Assembly: GCA_958477465.1 (NCBI GenBank)
Contig: CAUEFX010000082.1
Coordinates: forward strand, 1-14,086
DNA from: an uncultured Bacteroides sp.
Lineage (GTDB): Bacteria > Bacteroidota > Bacteroidia > Bacteroidales > Bacteroidaceae
Direction of reading: 5' to 3'
Length of the DNA stretch: 14,086 nucleotides
A program made the position numbers and the translations under genes. Positions 1-7,583 of the stretch are shown here, in pieces. The number at the start of each line of letters is the position of its first letter. Positions within the stretch are counted from its first letter, which is position 1. The notes beneath the pieces are model-generated. The model saw nothing but the letters and a program-made list of their open reading frames with translations, was not told the origin of the DNA and made no database searches.

Positions 1-23
1 ATATTGTTTTTTAAACCAGATCA

Positions 24-177
24 CTGCTGTCCCGTTTAGAAATCATCGGTTTAAATAGGATAGGATACCATATGAGTGCAAAGGTACAAAATCAAATCGA
101 ATACACAACTTCTAGAACATAAAATATTGGATATTAATAACTTATATAATAATCGTCCAGACTAAACGGGACAGCAG
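24..177. mobile_element. MITE-like segment bounded by 16-bp perfect inverted repeats
   Basis: CTGCTGTCCCGTTTAG at 24-39 is repeated exactly in reverse complement at 162-177. The 122 bases between are AT-rich and contain no open frame of note. Long perfect terminal repeats around a short non-coding core are what a non-autonomous transposon (MITE) or the two ends of a collapsed insertion sequence would look like. I cannot see a convincing target-site duplication: the flanks read GATCA on the left and AGAAT on the right. The segment is small enough to be a deletion derivative of a larger IS. An alternative is a plain long-range inverted repeat of regulatory function. Confidence 0.4.
79..108 (-). 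promoter_or_regulatory. Putative leftward promoter inside the inverted-repeat segment
   Basis: Read on the minus strand there is a TTG at 106-108, a 19-base spacer and TACCTTTG at 79-86. This fits the Bacteroidetes -33/-7 consensus (TTTG and TAnnTTTG, about 19-21 apart). It would fire out through the left repeat and off the window's left edge, so the target gene is not visible. Confidence is modest because the sequence is AT-rich and such matches can arise by chance. Confidence 0.4.
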
Positions 178-273
178 AGAATGATTCTGCGAGTTCCATC
201 CAGCATTTACATCGTGAAGGCATCTACCCACTCCTGTGCTCAGGCTAAGGGTCAGAAGATTGCCGTAAGATAG
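166..273 (+). pseudogene. Remnant of a 3' coding end, possibly a T9SS sorting tail
   Basis: The plus-strand frame is open only from 166 and stops at TAG 271-273. It includes an ATG at 181 that starts a 30-codon tail. The residues contain SSIYIVKA, followed after a short loop by GQKIAVR and the stop. This recalls the end of type IX secretion C-terminal domains (G-I/V-Y-I-V-x-V ... K-x-V-V-x). The frame opens inside the right inverted repeat, as though the element had cut off the rest of the gene. The match is short and judged by eye only. It could also be chance, or a fragment of another family. Confidence 0.25.
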
Positions 274-325
274 TATCCTGAACTTGCGAATCTTGAATAA
301 ATTATATAGAAAAAAATCTAAAAAC

Positions 326-356
326 TTGGTAGTTATTTTGTTTTTTCGTATCTTTG
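326..356 (+). promoter_or_regulatory. Promoter of the left ATPase/nuclease gene
   Basis: TTG at 326-328, a 20-base spacer and TATCTTTG at 349-356 match the Bacteroidetes housekeeping sigma consensus. Transcription would start near 363, giving an untranslated leader of roughly 115 bases before the ATG at 480. Apart from this promoter, the inverted-repeat segment and the short coding remnant, I see nothing in bases 1-479. Confidence 0.65.
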
Positions 357-479
357 CAATCGGAATTAAAATGAAATATACGTATGGCAAGTACCTGATA
401 TGCAAGGGGCATATATAGGTGAACTTAGCAAGTCACGATAATTTTGTTTTTTGTAATTAGACAAGCAATTATAGTAGAT

Positions 480-2045
480 ATGAACGATAGAAAATTACCA
501 GTAGGCATCCAGTCTTTTGAAAAAATCAGAAAGGGTGGATATCTTTATGTTGACAAGACAGATATTATCTGGCAACTTGCCAATAGAAATAAAACGTATA
601 ATTACCTGAGCCGCCCACGCCGCTTTGGTAAATCTCTGTTGGTAGATACGCTCGAAGCCTACTTTCTGGGTAAGAAGGAACTCTTCGAAGGGTTGAAGAT
701 TATGCAGATGGAGAAGGAATGGGTGAAGCGACCTGTCATCAGGCTCGATATGAGTCGTGCTGGCGCAGAGCCGGAAACTTTACGCTCTTATCTCGACATC
801 ACTTTCGACAGATTAGAGAAGGAATATGACATTACACCTAAGCCCACCGCCAAACTTGCCGACCGTTTTGACGGCATTATCCAAACTTCATATGAGCAAA
901 CTGGGCAACAGGTTGCCATCCTCATCGATGAATACGACTCTCCATTGCAGCATTCCTGGAAGACTCCACATCATGAAGCATGTACGGATATCTATAGAGA
1001 GGTTTTTGCCATTCTCAAAGCTGATGATAAATACGAGAAGTTTGTTTTCATTACCGGTATTACCAAGTTTACGCAGATTTCTCTTTTCTCTGTTCTCAAC
1101 AATTTAAGTAATATCAGCTTTGATTCTGAGTATGCAGCTCTTTGCGGTATCACGAAAGATGAACTCCTCTCAGATTTTAAATCGGAGATTAACAGGTTGG
1201 CTACAAAGAAAGGATGGACTTTTGATGAAGCCGTGGTACAGTTGACGGCATTCTACGATGGTTATCATTTCAGTCATGAAAATATGGTTGATATATTCAA
1301 TCCATTCAGTCTTATCAATGCCCTCGCTGACTCCAGTCTAAAGAATTACTGGGCTTCATCTGGAGCAACCTCTTTGCTTCCTAAGTTTGTAGATGATATG
1401 GAAATTAGATTGAAGGATTTCGAGAAATGTCCGATAGACAGCGATACCTTGGAGACTTCTGATGTGACAGGTGGTGGAGCTGAACTTTTCCTCTATCAGT
1501 CTGGTTATCTCACGATAAAGGGATATATGGAAGGAATTTATTTGCTGGGCATTCCAAACTATGAAGTACGCAAGGCTCTATACAAGATAGTCTTGCCAGC
1601 CTTGACGCTGAAATCAAATGCAATAGTGATATCTACACAGAATATGTTGCTGTATTCTCTAAAAATTGGCGATTTGCCTGAAGCCATGAAATGTCTGAAG
1701 GCGCTTATTGCGGATGTGCCATACAGCAATAAGAAACTTGCCAGCATGGATATGGAAGAGAGGTACCGTCTTATCTTGAGTACCATCTTCAATGCTATCG
1801 GCTGCAGGGTGGAAGTTGAGAAGATGATTTCTACTGGTAGGATAGATATGGTGTTGGAAACCAATAACTTCATCTACGTTCTGGAACTGAAGCTGAGCAA
1901 CAATGGAGGCATTGATGCGGCAGCGGAGCAAATTAAGGCTAGACAATATGCCGAACCATTCAAGGCGGATAAACGCAAGGTAATAGCTATTGCTATAGAA
2001 CTGGATGATTCTGGTAAAGGACTGGTTGATTGGAAGGAAGTTTAG
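480..2045 (+). CDS. AAA-ATPase-like protein with C-terminal PD-(D/E)XK nuclease domain (PDDEXK_9 / DUF1703 family)
   Basis: The product is 521 residues and cytosolic, with no signal peptide. The N-terminus carries the family hallmark KLPVGIQSFEKIRK then YVDKT (residues 5-27). A P-loop variant RPRRFGKS follows at 45-52 and a Walker B-like IDEYD at 149-153; together these are the AAA-ATPase_like domain. The C-terminal part has GRIDMV (D456) then LELKL (E469, K471), the catalytic triad layout of PD-(D/E)XK nucleases, so the nuclease site looks intact. An upstream ATG at 444 is in frame, but the family signature begins right after the ATG at 480, so I use that one. The gene is monocistronic, with its own promoter at 326-356 and a hairpin just after the stop. 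These proteins occur in many copies in Bacteroidales genomes and their cellular role is not established. A defence or mobile-element role is only a guess. Confidence 0.88.
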   Translation: MNDRKLPVGIQSFEKIRKGGYLYVDKTDIIWQLANRNKTYNYLSRPRRFGKSLLVDTLEAYFLGKKELFEGLKIMQMEKEWVKRPVIRLDMSRAGAEPETLRSYLDITFDRLEKEYDITPKPTAKLADRFDGIIQTSYEQTGQQVAILIDEYDSPLQHSWKTPHHEACTDIYREVFAILKADDKYEKFVFITGITKFTQISLFSVLNNLSNISFDSEYAALCGITKDELLSDFKSEINRLATKKGWTFDEAVVQLTAFYDGYHFSHENMVDIFNPFSLINALADSSLKNYWASSGATSLLPKFVDDMEIRLKDFEKCPIDSDTLETSDVTGGGAELFLYQSGYLTIKGYMEGIYLLGIPNYEVRKALYKIVLPALTLKSNAIVISTQNMLLYSLKIGDLPEAMKCLKALIADVPYSNKKLASMDMEERYRLILSTIFNAIGCRVEVEKMISTGRIDMVLETNNFIYVLELKLSNNGGIDAAAEQIKARQYAEPFKADKRKVIAIAIELDDSGKGLVDWKEV

Positions 2046-2053
2046 AATCAAGA

Positions 2054-2087
2054 AATCCACAGCTGGCTTGAGTGCCTGCTGTGGATT
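2054..2087 (+). terminator. Hairpin after the left ATPase gene
   Basis: AATCCACAGC (2054-2063) pairs with GCTGTGGATT (2078-2087). After one T:T mismatch, three more G/C pairs close a six-base loop. It begins 8 bases after the stop codon at 2045 and is followed by a moderately T-rich stretch. It lies between two converging genes, the other ending at 2115, and may serve both directions. Confidence 0.65.
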
Positions 2088-2114
2088 CTCTGGTTTATAT
2101 TAAAGTGTAAGATT

Positions 2115-2306
2115 CTATAATACTTTCTTACTGATCAATCGTAATGGCATCGCTTTGTAGCGGCCTGTGTTATTACCATTACTGCCACTCACGAAACTGA
2201 TGTAGGTATGGGTTTTTCCCTTCACCTTCACAACACCATAATAGAACAGGCCTTTCACCTTCAGGCTTTCATCTCCACCCTCTGCTAATTCGTATTTGTT
2301 TGCCAT
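2115..2306 (-). CDS. Small hypothetical protein, 63 residues
   Basis: I do not recognise this family. The product is basic (many Lys, few acidic residues), with alternating hydrophobic residues around 19-42 that suggest a small beta-rich fold. It has no signal peptide and no membrane segment. Three things support a real gene: a well-formed promoter directly upstream (2342-2371), an AT-rich leader typical of Bacteroidetes starts, and its own slot between the pilus-operon terminator and the hairpin of the converging ATPase gene. No competing gene overlaps it. It is transcribed in the same direction as the pilus operon but separated from it by the terminator, so it is probably an independent unit. 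Confidence 0.55.
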   Translation of the reverse strand: MANKYELAEGGDESLKVKGLFYYGVVKVKGKTHTYISFVSGSNGNNTGRYKAMPLRLISKKVL

Positions 2307-2341
2307 ATCTATCGTTGAATTCTCTTGTTTGTTTTACAACA

Positions 2342-2371
2342 CGAAGATAAGTGAATTCTTCGACATGACAA
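2342..2371 (-). promoter_or_regulatory. Promoter of the 63-residue gene
   Basis: On the minus strand the TTG at 2369-2371 sits in the T-tract of the preceding terminator. It is followed by a 19-base spacer and TATCTTCG (2342-2349), one base off the TAnnTTTG consensus. Predicted transcription would start about 30 bases before the ATG at 2306. Confidence 0.5.
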
Positions 2372-2402
2372 AAATCCTGGGCAACTTTTTGTTGCCCAGG
2401 AT
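2371..2402 (-). terminator. Intrinsic terminator of the pilus operon
   Basis: ATCCTGGGCAAC and GTTGCCCAGGAT form a perfect 12-bp stem (2374-2385 with 2391-2402) around a five-base loop. Read on the minus strand, the stem is followed at once by TTTT. It lies about 50 bases after the stop codon of the last pilus gene. Confidence 0.9.
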
Positions 2403-2449
2403 ATTATAAAAGTTAAAATTTATAGTGTTGCGGAATGAAGGAAATATAA

Positions 2450-5035
2450 TTATTCGAAATATGTGTCGTAAACGGTAAATTCTCGTTTGCCTTCCACTTG
2501 TATCTCTTTGCCTATCTTTTCGCCAATCCATCCATTGTCCTGTCGGAAACTGATGTACAACTGTTTGCCAATCGATTCCAATATCCGTTCAGGGTCGATC
2601 ATATCGTAGTAGATGGTAGTCTCAGAGCCATCCGATATCTTCTCACCGTTAGGGTTGTTCCTGTATTCATCTTTATCTGTATGTATGTAGATATACAGTG
2701 GACCCTTGCTATTTCTTTTGTCGTGTATCGTTAGTCGGTTTTTGTCGAGCACGGCACTGCTCGATTTCACGCATCGGGTGTTCAAGTATTTATACACACC
2801 GTTATTCTTTAAGTTGCTGCCCCCTACATACCTAACGCTTATCATGCTTTTGCTACCACTCGACAGGCGCGCCACATTGTACCAATAGCCATATTCGGGG
2901 CTGTTGAAATCGAAGCCTTGGTTGCCCGAAACGATGGTAGCCGACCAATAGTAGCCTATCGATGGGTTGGTCACCTCATATCCGTTGTTCATGCCTCCAC
3001 GGGGGAACCGTATGCTTTTGCTTTGGGCGGTGGTGGCAGCCGGCAGTTCGACAGACTGGTAGGTGGTGCCGTTGCTAGTGGTGCGTGTCACCAGAGTCAT
3101 TTCAGGTGTCAGTTGCTTCCACAGTGAGGCGGTAGGTATAGAGAAGCCCGGAGGACAGATGTCGGCCATATCCGAGGTCTTGTCTCCCTTTTTTATGCGA
3201 TAGTAGCCTCCGGGGTCGTTCACAGAAGCTGCCCCTAGGTTTCGGTCGAGCATCTTCACACCTTTTTCACTCTCTATCAGCTCATAGTAGTACCATAACG
3301 TTGTGTTGGTTCGGTTGCTTGCCGGCTGATAGGTGTTCTTTTCCTCCCAGAATATGCCCGTATGGTAGATGTCGTATATTATTTTGTGCCCATCTTTGGT
3401 TGTTATGGTGAATCGTCCGGTCCATACGCTTTCGTCGTTCGGGTCTTTGGCCTTGATGGTGTAGACACCACCATCGGCTTTTACCTCGGCTTTTACCTCG
3501 GCTTTTTCCTCGACTGCCTTGTCGACCTCGTAAGAGTCTCCGGTTTTCTTCTCAATGGTATAATGGTAGTTGTTTTCTCTACCTATGCCCAGTTGCAATC
3601 CATTGTTGCGCTCTGAGGTTCCGCCCATGGCTGTGCGTGATGTACCATTCACCTCGTTGGAAATGAAATTGATGTAGTCTCGTCCGTCTTTACCGTCGCC
3701 TTGCAGTCCGTAGATTTTTGTTACTCGGTCTTTTTTTAAGTTGCTACCTTTCTGCACTATCACGATGTTGCGTTTCAGTACGCCGAAAGTCACGGTAAGT
3801 TTGGTTTGCCTTATTTCCTCACTGGGATTCTTGGCGCAGGTGAAGGTCAGTTTGTAGCCTTTGCCTGCCGAAGAATAGCTGGGTGAAGAGATGGCTGTTC
3901 CTTTATCTGTGCTGACGTCTGTCAGCCAGCTGTCTGTGGGTGTGCTGAGCTTAGGCGTAATTTTTTCAGCATTTACACCGGCGCCCCACATAGTGACGAA
4001 GTAAGCCTCTCCGCCACTGTATGTCTTCGCATCGGCCTCTACCCACACGGTATCGCAAGTGCCTAGTTCGTAAGCCCCGTTGGATATGAGGTTGGTCACC
4101 TTGAAATTGTAGTCTTTTATCTCTACCTTGATGTTGCCTGCCGGGGCATTCAGAGCTTCTTCTTTAGAGCCGTAGCCTTCACCTGTGGCGGTCACGGTCA
4201 TCTTGTAGTGGTGGTTGCGCAGCAGGGGCAGTTTGCTGCCCGTCCCATCAGTCCCATCAAGAAAGTTGGCCGTGTAGTATTTCCCGTTTGCTTTGATTAC
4301 TATGCGCGAGTCGACCGTTGCAGGGGTTTCGAAGAGATAAAGCTCGGCGGGGTTGGATTTGTCGCAATCGCCTATCGTTTTGTTCAGCTCGTCTCCGGCC
4401 GGTTCGTTCGTGTTTCCGTCAGTATAGTCCTTGGGAGCGATACTGCCTTGGTTGGCCGTTTGGGTGATTTCCCAACCCGATATCACGAAATTATCTTTTA
4501 TCGTATCTGCTTTGTTCAGAGTGGCCATCGCCACATTGCGCAATAAGCTGACCGTGTTGCTCGTTCCGCTTTTCAGTTCACTCATTTTGATATGTCCCCA
4601 AAGTACGAGGGGCGATGGTATCTTATCGCAGTACACACCGTCAAGTTTTGCCATGTTGCCTATGTTTTTCGAGGCAAGGATGGCTTTGCCATTGGCGACA
4701 ATGTGGATGTCGGTCGTCTTGGGATTGACATCATTAATGGTCAGGGTGTAGCCGTTGATATTGCTAGGGTCGACTTTGATATTGCTAGGATCGACTTGTC
4801 TCATTGCCACACAGCTGCCTTGGTCACCGTATTCGATGACATATAAATCGTTGCCACTGATTGTCTCATCGGTATTGGCTCTTGTGTTCACTACGGTAGT
4901 GGCGGGAACGACCAACCGTAGTGTCACCTTGCCGTTGTCGAAATAGTCTGTTCCGCTGAAAATGTCGTCTGAACAGGCCGACATCAACAGACATATCGTC
5001 AGAGCCAGTATAATCTTTGTGTATTTGCTGTTCAT
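2450..5035 (-). CDS. Large lipoprotein fimbrial subunit with BACON-like and Fib_succ_major-like domains (candidate tip/accessory pilin)
   Basis: The product is 861 residues. A lipoprotein signal peptide ends in MSAC (Cys21), followed by SDD, which fits the Bacteroidetes surface-export signal. A fimbrillin-like N-terminal region (about 35-290) has an Arg in TRAN (R52) that could be a maturation cleavage site, as in P. gingivalis fimbrillins. Residues about 325-430 resemble a BACON domain, ending in IVIVQKG. Residues about 575-760 resemble the Fibrobacter succinogenes major paralogous (DUF1566-like) domain, with LDRNLGA, CPPGFSIPT and YYWSAT. About 100 residues of unrecognised sequence finish the protein. 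Its ATG overlaps the stop of the upstream gene (ATGA at 5032-5035), so translation is probably coupled. As the last, largest and most modular product of a type V pilus operon, it is probably a tip or adhesin subunit, comparable in position with Mfa3-Mfa5; this role is inference. Two in-frame tandem repeats lie inside it (3475-3510 and 4757-4798). Confidence 0.85.
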   Translation of the reverse strand: MNSKYTKIILALTICLLMSACSDDIFSGTDYFDNGKVTLRLVVPATTVVNTRANTDETISGNDLYVIEYGDQGSCVAMRQVDPSNIKVDPSNINGYTLTINDVNPKTTDIHIVANGKAILASKNIGNMAKLDGVYCDKIPSPLVLWGHIKMSELKSGTSNTVSLLRNVAMATLNKADTIKDNFVISGWEITQTANQGSIAPKDYTDGNTNEPAGDELNKTIGDCDKSNPAELYLFETPATVDSRIVIKANGKYYTANFLDGTDGTGSKLPLLRNHHYKMTVTATGEGYGSKEEALNAPAGNIKVEIKDYNFKVTNLISNGAYELGTCDTVWVEADAKTYSGGEAYFVTMWGAGVNAEKITPKLSTPTDSWLTDVSTDKGTAISSPSYSSAGKGYKLTFTCAKNPSEEIRQTKLTVTFGVLKRNIVIVQKGSNLKKDRVTKIYGLQGDGKDGRDYINFISNEVNGTSRTAMGGTSERNNGLQLGIGRENNYHYTIEKKTGDSYEVDKAVEEKAEVKAEVKADGGVYTIKAKDPNDESVWTGRFTITTKDGHKIIYDIYHTGIFWEEKNTYQPASNRTNTTLWYYYELIESEKGVKMLDRNLGAASVNDPGGYYRIKKGDKTSDMADICPPGFSIPTASLWKQLTPEMTLVTRTTSNGTTYQSVELPAATTAQSKSIRFPRGGMNNGYEVTNPSIGYYWSATIVSGNQGFDFNSPEYGYWYNVARLSSGSKSMISVRYVGGSNLKNNGVYKYLNTRCVKSSSAVLDKNRLTIHDKRNSKGPLYIYIHTDKDEYRNNPNGEKISDGSETTIYYDMIDPERILESIGKQLYISFRQDNGWIGEKIGKEIQVEGKREFTVYDTYFE
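3475..3510 (-). repeat. Three tandem 12-bp units in the last pilus gene
   Basis: CGGCTTTTACCT occurs at 3475-3486 and 3487-3498, with a third copy differing by one base at 3499-3510. In the protein this gives EKAEVKAEVKAD, a short charged linker between domains. Being a multiple of three, copy-number change would alter linker length without breaking the frame. Confidence 0.85.
4757..4798 (-). repeat. Two tandem 21-bp units in the last pilus gene
   Basis: The 21-base unit at 4757-4777 is repeated at 4778-4798 with two base differences. The encoded seven-residue unit is duplicated, reading VDPSNIKVDPSNIN. It is in frame, so it looks like a recent duplication in a surface-exposed part of the N-terminal domain. 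Confidence 0.85.
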
Positions 5036-7566
5036 CTTCTAGTTCTTCTTTTTTGTTTTGTGTTTGTGGTAGTCGGGGGAGTGCCCTCATGCCAACTTCC
5101 ATCCTTGTAATATCCGGTGTAGTCCTTGAAGCGTTTGCCACCGAAGAGAATACCGTATTCTTGTCCATTTTCCTTTTTCACAATGACATATTTGTATTCT
5201 CGCCCTTTGACACACCAGAATGTCAAGGTGGAGAGTTTCCAACCAGCGTATCCGCTAGGAACGCCTTGGCTGAATCCTTGACTATTGGCCTTACCGTATA
5301 GGGATTTAGTACCAGTATTTATGTACCAGTTGTCTATGATATTACCTTGATAGTACATATTAAATGTTACCAGATGGATGTCGGGTTTGCTCTCGAAAAA
5401 TTCGTGTAGGTTGGAAGTAGGGTCGTAGACAAACCATCCTTCGCGGTTCTTGAAATCGAAGAGCTGCACTCCCGGTTCCATATGGTACGGATATCGCTGG
5501 TAGTCATTGTTTTCACCACTATTGAACATTATCAGTGTTTCGCCGGGTTTGGGATATTTGGGTTTCGCTCCTGTGATGCTGCACCATCCTGGTTTATCTG
5601 TGGATAGTTCGAAAAGCTTCCACCCCTCGTTTTCCGGATCCTCACTCATGCTTACTCCCGGCCAAGAAGGCTTAGCTTGACCTTCTGTGTTGAAGAAATA
5701 CCACACGCTTTGGGGGATATTGTTATCTGAGGTCATGCCATACTGGGTGTATAGGTATATGTTACAGTTTGGCCATTTGTTGTCGGTGGTAAGGTTGCCG
5801 GTGTTGATTTGTGCTCCATTTTCCCCAGTTCGGCTATCGTTGAGGGCAATGAAATGTATTCTATAGTCGTTCAGAGAAGGAATGACCGTAACCTTCACTT
5901 GCTTCTTCAAATCGTCGTATTTCGGACTGCTTGGAGAGACGGTGAAAGATGATGTCCATGTGTTTGTGGCATTTCCGTCTGATTGGAGCATTATTTTTCC
6001 CTTTGATGAAGTTCCCGTCGGATACGTAATCGTCACCTTGTCTTTGTTGGCGCTGTTGGCGCTGGTGAGACTCTCTTTATCAATCTTTATTCCGCCAAGG
6101 TTGGTCTCGTACAAGACGGCATACGTACTTTGCTTACCTTCCTCCGTGTGTATCTCCACTTCGAGCGGTGTGACGTTGAGGAATGGCGTTACATTGTATT
6201 GCACGTCGATGTATTTCACGAGATTGTTGGCGCGGATGGCTACCACTGCCGTACCTTTAGTTTGCCCATTATAATCGTCCATCAGTATCGCAGGATTGAC
6301 GGTGAAGAGGATTTGTCCGCTCTGGACTGTTGCCAGAACAAGAGGTTTCTTGCCGATTTTACTCACGCATTCCACCGTTACCTCTTTGGCGTTTGTTTTA
6401 TATCCGATAGAGTCGTTGTATTGTGAGGTGACGAGTATCTGTTGGCCGGTTTTATTGTCGTGGTCAAATTTGCTGTCGTCGTTGCTGTCGACGAGCTTTC
6501 CTGTGCGCGACACCCATAGCGATGTTTGGCTGAAGTCGGCATAGACATCCTGCAATGTCCACTCAAAGACACTCATATTGATATCCATATCCATTTTACC
6601 CTTGCCGGTGATGCTGGCAGTCATATCGTAGAACGTACCTCGTTCCAAGTCGCCTCCCGATTTATTCCCTGCTACGCCTCCCAAGGGCAGTATGTAGGTG
6701 TGGGTGATTGTGGTCTCGTTTCCGGCGGGAGTAAGTTCTGTACCTTTAATCTCAAGATAGGTGTTTTTACCCTTATTATAGTTCTCCGGAAGATAGAGAA
6801 AGTCGGTGTAGGTCCATTGGTCATTGTTGAAGTCAAAATCATTGACCGTGAGCATCTTCTCTTGTGTTCCATTGTTTCCATGTCCGTCAAACAGTCCCCC
6901 TTTGGTTACAATGTCTTTCACCGTGATTGATGTAATCTTCAACCGGTTGGATCCGAAAGAGTTTTTGGAGAAACCAGTGTCAGTGTTGTCGAAACGCAAC
7001 GAGAACTTCACCTTGGAGCAAACAAAGGTCATGTTGGCTGTTATGGTAGCCGAGGTGGATGGGCTCACATTCAGCTTATTGTTATCTTCGTTATTTTTGT
7101 ATTCGTATAGTAGTGGCAGCTTACCTAGCACCGGCAAATTGCCGTTGCTGAAGTCGAGCGTTTTTGCCTTGAGTTGATCTTCTGTTGTGTATATGCTTAT
7201 GCCCGGAATGTTGGCCGTCAGATATATTTTGTATTCCCCCTGCTTGAGGTCGCAGTAGAACACTCGATAGTTGTTGTCGGATGAGAGTTGGTTGATGTCT
7301 ATTCTGCGCACCACGGCCTCGCCATTTCCTTTTATAGGATAGGCGAAGAACCAAAGGTCGGTTATGACTCCTTCCTTGCCCGAAATGTCAGCTTCTTTGT
7401 CCGAAATATCGTCACCGTCGGAAGTGCCTTCTCGTGTGACATTGCTGTAGGGGATATATACAGTCACGGAATGTGTCGGGCCGTCAGGTCCAAACCCGCA
7501 GTCCGAACATCCTGTTGTCATCAGTAGGATGGCTATGTTGAATAATAACAAAATATACTTTCTCAT
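5032..7566 (-). CDS. Large lipoprotein fimbrial subunit with C-terminal CBM26-like carbohydrate-binding module
   Basis: The product is 844 residues. The chosen start, ATG at 7566, begins a clean lipoprotein signal peptide (MRKYILLLF ... TTGC, Cys20); a longer frame upstream would overlap the previous gene and spoil the signal. The N-terminal region is of the Mfa-like/DUF4906 type, with TDLWFFAYP and LKQGEYKIYLTANIPG, and an Arg45 in a TRE context may be a processing site. Residues about 460-580 look like an immunoglobulin-like/BACON-type repeat. Residues about 597-715 show the pattern of starch-binding module CBM26: IYLYTQYG, VWYFFN, PSWPGVSM, GWKLFEL and LIMFNSG, then Q and GWFVYD. Residues about 727-835 (IHLVTFNMYYQG ... 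WYINTG ... YKDGSW) may be a second, degenerate module. It follows the anchor gene by 17 bases and overlaps the next gene by 4. Probable role: pilus accessory or tip subunit with glycan-binding capacity. The domain call is by eye. Confidence 0.82.
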   Translation of the reverse strand: MRKYILLLFNIAILLMTTGCSDCGFGPDGPTHSVTVYIPYSNVTREGTSDGDDISDKEADISGKEGVITDLWFFAYPIKGNGEAVVRRIDINQLSSDNNYRVFYCDLKQGEYKIYLTANIPGISIYTTEDQLKAKTLDFSNGNLPVLGKLPLLYEYKNNEDNNKLNVSPSTSATITANMTFVCSKVKFSLRFDNTDTGFSKNSFGSNRLKITSITVKDIVTKGGLFDGHGNNGTQEKMLTVNDFDFNNDQWTYTDFLYLPENYNKGKNTYLEIKGTELTPAGNETTITHTYILPLGGVAGNKSGGDLERGTFYDMTASITGKGKMDMDINMSVFEWTLQDVYADFSQTSLWVSRTGKLVDSNDDSKFDHDNKTGQQILVTSQYNDSIGYKTNAKEVTVECVSKIGKKPLVLATVQSGQILFTVNPAILMDDYNGQTKGTAVVAIRANNLVKYIDVQYNVTPFLNVTPLEVEIHTEEGKQSTYAVLYETNLGGIKIDKESLTSANSANKDKVTITYPTGTSSKGKIMLQSDGNATNTWTSSFTVSPSSPKYDDLKKQVKVTVIPSLNDYRIHFIALNDSRTGENGAQINTGNLTTDNKWPNCNIYLYTQYGMTSDNNIPQSVWYFFNTEGQAKPSWPGVSMSEDPENEGWKLFELSTDKPGWCSITGAKPKYPKPGETLIMFNSGENNDYQRYPYHMEPGVQLFDFKNREGWFVYDPTSNLHEFFESKPDIHLVTFNMYYQGNIIDNWYINTGTKSLYGKANSQGFSQGVPSGYAGWKLSTLTFWCVKGREYKYVIVKKENGQEYGILFGGKRFKDYTGYYKDGSWHEGTPPTTTNTKQKRRTRR

Positions 7567-7583
7567 AATGGCAGTTGTCTTTT

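Noticed and set aside
142..405. 87-residue minus-strand frame
   Set aside because: AT-rich, no recognisable protein features, and it runs across the right inverted repeat and the promoter of the left ATPase gene.
2918..4846. Several plus-strand frames of 60-112 residues opposite the pilus genes
   Set aside because: They are antisense shadows of well-supported fimbrial coding sequence, with no promoter and no family resemblance.
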